Part shown: in pieces, positions 6,165 to 10,250 of the stretch
Position numbering within the stretch: position 1 is the stretch's first letter
Layout of the letters: every line of letters begins with the position of its first letter
DNA from: an uncultured Eubacteriales bacterium
GTDB lineage: Bacteria; Bacillota; Clostridia; Lachnospirales; Lachnospiraceae
DNA: 10,250 nt
Assembly (NCBI GenBank): GCA_900548855.1
Contig: URMF01000076.1
Coordinates: 1-10,250, forward strand
Direction of reading: 5' to 3'
Position numbers and translations under genes: made by a program
Notes under the pieces: model-generated
Database searches by the model: none
Told to the model about the DNA's origin: nothing
Seen by the model: only the letters and a program-made list of their open reading frames with translations

Positions 6165-6206
6165 GGTGATATCATCACGGAACAGAAATGAAATTCAGAC
6201 TATAAT
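6165..6206 (+). promoter_or_regulatory. Activator-dependent promoter of the thioredoxin operon with Crp/Fnr-type operator
   Basis: GGTGATATCATCACG (6165-6179) contains GTGAT-N3-ATCAC (6166-6178, centre 6172). This core is the exact reverse complement of the 13-nt core upstream of the SDR gene. TATAAT is at 6201-6206, again 29 nt from the centre, and again no -35 box is visible (CGGAAC). TCACAAA follows the -10 as in the first promoter. The operator starts 13 nt after the SDR stop codon and no terminator intervenes, so readthrough from the SDR gene is also likely. Confidence 0.7.
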
Positions 6207-6239
6207 AAAATCACAAAGAAAAGATAGGAGGATTGTAAA

Positions 6240-6545
6240 ATGTCTGCAATTAATATCAATAAAAATAATTTTCAGAACGAAGTAATGAATACTGATAAAC
6301 CTGTCCTTTTAGATTTTTGGGCTTCCTGGTGCGCTCCCTGTCGTATGGTAGTTCCTATCATAGAAGAGATTGCAAGTGAACGTCCGGATATCAAAGTTGG
6401 AAAGATCAATGTGGATGAGCAGCCTGAACTGGCAAGTGAATTTGGTATTATGAGTATCCCGACTTTGGTGGTGATGAAGAATGGAAAGATTGTTCAACAG
6501 GTTTCGGGTGCAAGACCCAAGGAGGCCATTCTAACAATGATTTAA
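6240..6545 (+). CDS. Thioredoxin with WCAPC active site
   Basis: A 101-residue cytoplasmic thiol-disulfide oxidoreductase. The active site is WCAPC (residues 30-34, redox pair C31/C34), with alanine instead of the common glycine. D25 of LLDFWA and the cis-proline P74 (SIPT) are in place. The protein ends shortly after the last helix (KEAILTMI), slightly shorter than typical thioredoxins of 104-110 residues but not truncated in the fold. AGGAGG (6226-6231) sits 8 nt before the ATG. It is first in an operon with a rhodanese and a disulfide or persulfide reductase, and the rhodanese ribosome binding site overlaps its stop codon. A likely job is reducing protein disulfides or persulfides; the electron donor is not obvious, as no thioredoxin reductase is adjacent. 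Confidence 0.93.
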   Translation: MSAININKNNFQNEVMNTDKPVLLDFWASWCAPCRMVVPIIEEIASERPDIKVGKINVDEQPELASEFGIMSIPTLVVMKNGKIVQQVSGARPKEAILTMI

Positions 6546-6557
6546 GGAGATGTGTTT

Positions 6558-6878
6558 ATGGGTCTTTTAGATTTTTTTAAACAGGCAGATATCAATCAAG
6601 GGATAGAGGAATATAGTTCGACTGCTGGTGCAATTCTACTGGATGTTCGTACCCTACAGGAATATCAGGAAGGGCATATACCAGAAAGTAAAAATATACC
6701 GTTACAGCAACTTAACAATATTGTATCTGTGGTGAAAAATAAAGATATCCCATTATTTGTATATTGTTATTCAGGAGCCCGGAGTCGTCAGGCAACTGGT
6801 ATGCTACAGCACATGGGATATACGAAAGTAAAGAATATCGGTGGCATTGCTGCTTATACAGGAAAGATAGAAAAATAA
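6558..6878 (+). CDS. Single-domain rhodanese (sulfurtransferase-like protein)
   Basis: A 106-residue rhodanese domain. LLDVRT..EY..GHIP is the conserved N-terminal motif (DVR at 29-31), and the active-site loop is CYSGARS with the catalytic, persulfide-carrying cysteine C70. Such proteins move sulfane sulfur between thiols. The start is ATG 6558, because AAGGAG at 6544-6549 is 8 nt away; the in-frame GTG at 6552 would leave only 2 nt. Its Shine-Dalgarno overlaps the thioredoxin stop codon, and its own stop is 1 nt from the next ATG, so the three genes are tightly coupled. A second rhodanese domain is fused to the next protein. Confidence 0.9.
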   Translation: MGLLDFFKQADINQGIEEYSSTAGAILLDVRTLQEYQEGHIPESKNIPLQQLNNIVSVVKNKDIPLFVYCYSGARSRQATGMLQHMGYTKVKNIGGIAAYTGKIEK

Positions 6879-6879
6879 G

Positions 6880-8571
6880 ATGAAGGTAGTAATCGTAGGC
6901 GGTGTAGCCGGAGGAGCTACAGCCGCAGCAAGAATACGCAGACTGGATGAACATGCAGAAATTACTGTGTTTGAAAGATCCGGATACATATCCTATGCGA
7001 ATTGTAGGCTTCCATATTATATTGGAGACGTGATCATAGATACGGAAGAACTTACCCTACAGACACCAGAGAGCTTTTTTAAACGTTTCCATGTCAATAT
7101 GAAGATACATCATGAAGTTATTTCCATACATCCGGACCGTAAAACGGTTTCGGTGAAAAATTTGGAAAACGGTGAGATATTTGAAGAAAACTATGATAAG
7201 CTGATCCTCTCTCCAGGTGCAAAGCCAACACAGCCGAGACTTCCTGGAGTAGGCATTGATAAACTTTTTACACTTCGTACTGTAGAAGATACTTTTCGGA
7301 TAAAGGAATATATAAATAAGAATCATCCAAAATCTGCTTTATTGGCAGGTGGTGGCTTTATTGGTCTGGAACTGGCAGAAAATTTGAGGGAGCTTGGCAT
7401 GGATGTTACAATTGTCCAACGGCCTAAGCAGCTGATGAATCCTTTTGATCCGGATATGGCATCCATGATCCATAATGAAATGAGAAAGCATGGGATAAAA
7501 CTGGTACTGGGTTATACAGTAGAAGGATTTAAAGAAAAAGATAATGGAGTAGAGGTGCTGCTCAAAGATAATCCATCTCTCCAAGCTGATATGGTGGTAT
7601 TGGCGATCGGAGTTACACCGGACACAGCATTAGCAAAAAAAGCCGGTCTGGAACTTGGCATCAAGGGAAGTATTGTAGTGAATGAAAGGATGGAAACTTC
7701 TGTACCGGATATTTATGCTGCGGGTGATGCAGTTCAGGTAAAGCACTATGTTACTGGTGATGATGCATTGATCTCTTTGGCTGGACCAGCCAATAAACAG
7801 GGCAGGATCATCGCTGATAATATTTGTGGCGGTGATAGTCGTTACCTGGGCAGTCAGGCAAGCTCCGTTATCAAAGTGTTTGATATGACAGCAGCCACTA
7901 CAGGTATCAATGAAACCAAAGCCAAAAAGTCAGGATTGGAGGTAGATACCGTAATCCTTTCTCCTATGAGTCATGCCGGTTACTATCCTGGTGGAAAAGT
8001 GATGACCATGAAGGTGGTTTTTGAAAAAGAGACTTATCGTTTGCTTGGTGCTCAGATTATTGGATATGAAGGAGTTGATAAACGTATTGATGTGCTGGCA
8101 ACAGCAATTCATGCAGGGCTGAAGGCAACCCAGCTGAAAGATCTGGACCTTGCATATGCACCACCTTATTCCTCTGCCAAGGATCCTGTAAATATGGCTG
8201 GATTCATGATAGACAATATAGCAAAAGGTATCTTAAAACAATGGCATCTGGAAGATATGGACAAGATTTCTAAAGATAAAGATGTGGTGTTGCTGGATGT
8301 GAGAACTGTAGGTGAATTTAACAGGGGCCATGTGGATGGATTCAAAAATATTCCTGTAGATGAACTGAGGGAACGCATCAATGAAGTTGAGAAGGAAAAG
8401 CCTGTTTATCTGATATGCCAGAGTGGACTGCGCAGTTACATTGCCAGTCGTATTCTGGAAGGAAACGGTTATGAAACGTACAACTTCTCCGGCGGATTCC
8501 GCTTCTATGATGCAGTGGTCAATGATTGTGCGCTGATCGAAGGGGCATATGCATGTGGCATGGATTATTAG
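6880..8571 (+). CDS. FAD-dependent CoA-disulfide / NAD(P)H persulfide reductase with C-terminal rhodanese domain
   Basis: A 563-residue fusion of the CoADR-Rhd (Npsr-like) type, whose known members are about 550-570 residues. Such enzymes use NAD(P)H to reduce CoA disulfide, CoA persulfide or polysulfide. Order: FAD-binding motif GGVAGG at residues 7-12; redox cysteine C42 in SYANCRLPYYIG; NAD(P)H-binding G157-x-G159-x2-G162 (GGGFIGLELAE); FAD segment ending in IYAAGDA; the conserved tyrosine segment YAPPYSSAKDP (Y426, Y430); then a rhodanese domain from about residue 460 with LLDVRT and active loop CQSGLRS (C513). The tail adds two cysteines (DCALIEGAYACG). The ATG follows the previous stop by 1 nt and has only a weak, distant GGAAAG (6861-6866), so translation is probably coupled. 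CoA-disulfide and persulfide substrates cannot be told apart here. Confidence 0.9.
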   Translation: MKVVIVGGVAGGATAAARIRRLDEHAEITVFERSGYISYANCRLPYYIGDVIIDTEELTLQTPESFFKRFHVNMKIHHEVISIHPDRKTVSVKNLENGEIFEENYDKLILSPGAKPTQPRLPGVGIDKLFTLRTVEDTFRIKEYINKNHPKSALLAGGGFIGLELAENLRELGMDVTIVQRPKQLMNPFDPDMASMIHNEMRKHGIKLVLGYTVEGFKEKDNGVEVLLKDNPSLQADMVVLAIGVTPDTALAKKAGLELGIKGSIVVNERMETSVPDIYAAGDAVQVKHYVTGDDALISLAGPANKQGRIIADNICGGDSRYLGSQASSVIKVFDMTAATTGINETKAKKSGLEVDTVILSPMSHAGYYPGGKVMTMKVVFEKETYRLLGAQIIGYEGVDKRIDVLATAIHAGLKATQLKDLDLAYAPPYSSAKDPVNMAGFMIDNIAKGILKQWHLEDMDKISKDKDVVLLDVRTVGEFNRGHVDGFKNIPVDELRERINEVEKEKPVYLICQSGLRSYIASRILEGNGYETYNFSGGFRFYDAVVNDCALIEGAYACGMDY

Positions 8572-8610
8572 AAATAAACAAAATATTTTTATAATTTTCC
8601 TGTAGTATAA

Positions 8611-8667
8611 AAAGATCCCCCATTTATTAGAATGACTTTCATAATTCTGATAAATGGAGGATTCTTT
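8611..8667. terminator. Bidirectional terminator between the redox operon and the convergent Crp/Fnr gene
   Basis: Positions 8615-8633 and 8644-8662 form a 19-bp stem with a single C-A mismatch (8619/8658) and one G-U pair, around a 10-nt loop. On the minus strand the stem is followed by CTTTTT, a good terminator tail for the regulator gene. On the plus strand the tail is the weaker TTCTTTAAA. It lies 43 nt after the reductase stop and 22 nt after the end of the regulator gene. Confidence 0.85.
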
Positions 8668-8688
8668 AAATGTTACAGAAAAACAGTT

Positions 8689-9348
8689 TTATGATCTTTG
8701 CAGTGTTTCCAGCCTTTTTGAATTAAGGATGGTGATTTTGCCACGGGAGAGTTTGACGAGACCCTCACTTTGAAAGTAGCGAAGCATTCGAGTGATAACT
8801 TCCCTGTGGGAACCAAGATGATTGGCAATAGTTTCGTGAGTGATTTTCAGTTCATTTGTTCCTTCGATAGAGGTCTCTTCTAAAAGAAATGAAGCAACAC
8901 GCTTATCAAGACTCTTCCACATGATTTGTTCAATCAGCCACATGACATCAGAAAAACGGGTAGCCATTAACTCATTGGTATAGTTTGCGACAGGAGCAGA
9001 TTCCTTCATGATGCCCTTATAGATTTCAGCAGGGATGATCCAAAGATCAGTATCTTTTTCTGCTTCAATGGTTACTTCAAATTGAATGGACCGCATGATA
9101 CATGAGGCGGATAAAAGACACATATCCATTTCAAACAGACGGTAAAGTGTGATCTCCCGTCCTTCATCTGAAAGTATGTAAGTTCTAAGCTGCCCGGATT
9201 TAACCAGTAATAATCCGGTACAATCCATGTTCCCATTGTGAATGATCGTTCCTTTTTTCACATGCTGCGTGATCAAACTATCTGAAATTAGTATTTTTTG
9301 TGCTGTATTCAAGTCATTCCATAGTGGAAAATAATTTTCGAAGCTCAT
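8689..9348 (-). CDS. Crp/Fnr-family transcriptional regulator
   Basis: A 219-residue regulator with an N-terminal cyclic-nucleotide-binding-like beta-roll (about residues 20-130; VKSGQLRTYILSDEGREITL) and a C-terminal winged helix-turn-helix (about 150-210). The recognition helix GSHREVITRMLRYF (179-192) has R182, E183 and R187 in the same spacing as R180, E181 and R185 of E. coli CRP, predicting GTGA half-sites, as found at 5331 and 6165. It lacks the FNR iron-sulfur cysteine cluster but has C43 and a C77-x5-C83 pair (CLLSASC). The chosen start is ATG 9348 with AAAGGAG 9 nt upstream. An in-frame ATG at 9372 abuts the -10 box and would lie upstream of the transcript start. It converges on the redox operon and probably activates it and the SDR gene; the effector is unknown. 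Confidence 0.9.
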   Translation of the reverse strand: MSFENYFPLWNDLNTAQKILISDSLITQHVKKGTIIHNGNMDCTGLLLVKSGQLRTYILSDEGREITLYRLFEMDMCLLSASCIMRSIQFEVTIEAEKDTDLWIIPAEIYKGIMKESAPVANYTNELMATRFSDVMWLIEQIMWKSLDKRVASFLLEETSIEGTNELKITHETIANHLGSHREVITRMLRYFQSEGLVKLSRGKITILNSKRLETLQRS

Positions 9349-9372
9349 AACAGTTATCTCCTTTATGAACAT

Positions 9373-9401
9373 AGTATACTTACCTTTTTAAGATGCGTCA
9401 A
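9373..9401 (-). promoter_or_regulatory. Promoter of the Crp/Fnr regulator gene
   Basis: Read on the minus strand: TTGACG (9401-9396), a 17-nt spacer, and TATACT (9378-9373). Transcription should start a few bases beyond 9372, leaving a short leader that contains AAAGGAG. Unlike the two operator-bearing promoters, this one has a good -35 box. No GTGAT-N3-ATCAC site is present nearby, so autoregulation by that site is not indicated. Confidence 0.75.
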
Positions 9402-9414
9402 TTACATAATTGAC
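9397..9414. promoter_or_regulatory. 18-bp palindrome shared by two divergent promoters
   Basis: GTCAATTACATAATTGAC has perfect 8-bp arms around CA. Most of both -35 boxes lies within it: TTGACG leftward (9401-9396) and TTGACA rightward (9410-9415). It could be an operator acting on both genes at once, or simply the result of two back-to-back -35 elements. It differs from the GTGAT-N3-ATCAC sites. Confidence 0.6.
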
Positions 9415-9438
9415 ATATGCCATAAATAAAAATATACT
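9410..9438 (+). promoter_or_regulatory. Strong promoter for the gene at the right edge
   Basis: TTGACA (9410-9415), a 17-nt spacer and TATACT (9433-9438) form a near-consensus vegetative promoter. The predicted start near 9445 leaves about 40 nt of leader before the ATG at 9484. Confidence 0.75.
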
Positions 9439-9468
9439 GACTATAGTACATGACAGTTGTAAATATGC

Positions 9469-9476
9469 GGGGGGGG
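9469..9476 (+). repeat. Homopolymeric G8 tract in the leader of the edge gene
   Basis: Eight consecutive G residues end 7 nt before the ATG at 9484, where the Shine-Dalgarno should be; no AGGAGG is present. The tract probably acts as the ribosome binding site through G-C and G-U pairing. ATGCGGGG occurs both at 9465 and at the start codon, a short direct repeat. Length changes in the tract could alter initiation. Confidence 0.6.
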
Positions 9477-9483
9477 ATAAATA

Positions 9484-10250
9484 ATGCGGGGAGATGTCAG
9501 TTTTACATTTTTAGATCGAATTGAAGAAATAGAACTGAATATTTTAGATAGACGATGGCAGTCTGCACTGGCACTGGCATTGACTTTGCCAGATATTTGT
9601 GGAGGGATTGCTTTCCCGGAAATTGTTAAACATTATCGAGATGGCCGGGTTATGCTGGATCGGCAAAAGAATCCGACCCGTGATGTGGGAACCCAGTATA
9701 TCCGCTGGTTTGATGAATATGCAGGTGACTACTTTAAACTATCTCAATCCGATGAAAAGCCATATATTTGCGGAGAACGATGTTGGCAGCTTCGGTGTGA
9801 ATATCTTCATCAAAATAAAGGATTTTTGAATGATGAAAATAATATACGCTTTCATCTTGGATTAAACTGTGGAATGTCTGTTTGTCAGTTGGACAGCACG
9901 AACGTACAGGAGAACGGAATCGATATTCGTATAGACATAGAACAGTTTTGTCTGAGAATGTGCAAGGCAGCAAAGAGTTATTATGATAAAGTTAATTTGG
10001 AAAAAGATTTTAGTCTCTATAATACACCAGTTTTGGATTTTATTCAGGTAACACAAAAAAAGAAAGATGCTTCTATTATCGCACTGATCTGTGGCAATGA
10101 ACGCTACGCAAAAGGATTAAACGAAGCATTGCAGTTTATTTCAGAGCAGATCATGCTGTTTTACACACCGGAAAGCACTAAAACAAAATTAGGCAAACAT
10201 AAGCCGGATCTTTGGATTGTTACCGAAGATATGACGAGACAACCGAATCA
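9484..10250 (+). CDS. Protein of unknown function with HEPN-like R-x4-H motif (3' end outside window)
   Basis: The frame is open from ATG 9484 to the window end (255 complete codons so far); an in-frame stop at 9478 excludes a longer N-terminus. It is preceded by a good promoter and the G8 tract. I do not recognise the whole protein. Residues 97-110 read GERCWQLRCEYLHQ: R104-x4-H109 inside a predicted helix matches the R-x4-6-H signature of HEPN domains, many of which are RNases in toxin-antitoxin and defence systems. An LALALTLPDICGG segment precedes it (29-41). The region after about residue 195 (SIIALICGNERYAKGLNEAL) looks like a second part. The HEPN reading is inference from one motif plus its helical context, and this kind of motif also occurs in uncharacterised housekeeping-like proteins. 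Confidence 0.75.
   Translation, partial: MRGDVSFTFLDRIEEIELNILDRRWQSALALALTLPDICGGIAFPEIVKHYRDGRVMLDRQKNPTRDVGTQYIRWFDEYAGDYFKLSQSDEKPYICGERCWQLRCEYLHQNKGFLNDENNIRFHLGLNCGMSVCQLDSTNVQENGIDIRIDIEQFCLRMCKAAKSYYDKVNLEKDFSLYNTPVLDFIQVTQKKKDASIIALICGNERYAKGLNEALQFISEQIMLFYTPESTKTKLGKHKPDLWIVTEDMTRQPN

Noticed and set aside
6166..6178. The operator dyad as a terminator of the SDR gene
   Set aside because: The dyad has only 5-bp arms, no T-run, and matches the upstream site of another promoter at the same distance from TATAAT.
6552..6557. GTG 6552 as start of the rhodanese gene
   Set aside because: Only 2 nt separate it from AAGGAG; ATG 6558 has the proper 8-nt spacing.
8689..9348. Oxygen-sensing FNR with an iron-sulfur cluster
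   Set aside because: The N-terminal cysteine cluster of FNR is absent, and the operators have GTGA half-sites instead of TTGAT.
9349..9372. Upstream ATG (9372) as start of the Crp/Fnr regulator
   Set aside because: It touches the -10 box, so it would be upstream of the transcript start, and the Shine-Dalgarno AAAGGAG lies downstream of it, 9 nt before ATG 9348.
9465..9486. Fusion of an upstream ATG (9465) to the edge gene by slippage in the G tract
   Set aside because: Removing one G would bring the frames together, but an in-frame TAA at 9478 stops that reading before the gene begins.
9599..9829. A 76-codon plus-strand frame inside the edge gene
   Set aside because: It overlaps a much longer frame (from 9484 to the window end) that has a promoter and a coherent protein; the 76-codon frame has no ribosome binding site and no recognisable features.

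Overview
The window looks like DNA from a low-GC Bacillota bacterium, most likely an anaerobic clostridium of the Lachnospiraceae type. The pointers are strong AGGAGG-type ribosome binding sites, AT-rich TATAAT promoters, a RepA_N-type replication initiator of the kind carried by clostridial plasmids and integrative elements, and a gut-anaerobe style redox operon. No rRNA, tRNA, CRISPR array or transposase is visible. Genus-level placement cannot be made from the sequence alone.

Left part (1 to about 5170): the replication and partition module of a plasmid or integrative conjugative element. A ParB-like protein, a ParA ATPase and a second, paralogous ParB-like protein form a tight operon. It is followed by a replication initiator, RepA. 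A 13-bp perfect inverted repeat lies just before the repA ribosome binding site. Its 23-nt core recurs inside repA, once alone and then as four tandem copies with an exact 23-nt period. This looks like an iteron-type origin embedded in the rep gene, with an autoregulatory copy in the leader. Next come a small XRE-type regulator on the minus strand, a divergent lipoprotein with two CxxC pairs, and an unrecognised 132-residue protein. Between the first two is a palindromic operator candidate. The block closes near a rho-independent terminator at 5266-5308.

Right part (about 5300 to 9350): a redox regulon. An SDR-family oxidoreductase gene and a three-gene operon (thioredoxin, single-domain rhodanese, CoA-disulfide/NADH-persulfide reductase with a fused rhodanese domain) each have a promoter without a recognisable -35 box. 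Each promoter carries a GTGAT-N3-ATCAC operator at the same distance from TATAAT (centre about -41). A convergent Crp/Fnr-family gene follows, separated by a bidirectional terminator. Its recognition helix has the R-E-x3-R arrangement of CRP, which fits GTGA half-sites. The likely picture is a thiol, disulfide or persulfide stress circuit run by this regulator, which carries a C-x5-C pair that could sense thiol state.

Right edge (9350 to 10250): two back-to-back consensus-like promoters share an 18-bp palindrome that contains both -35 boxes. The leftward one drives the Crp/Fnr gene. The rightward one drives a gene starting at 9484 that is still open at the window edge. It encodes a protein of unknown function with a HEPN-like R-x4-H motif, possibly the first gene of another accessory system.
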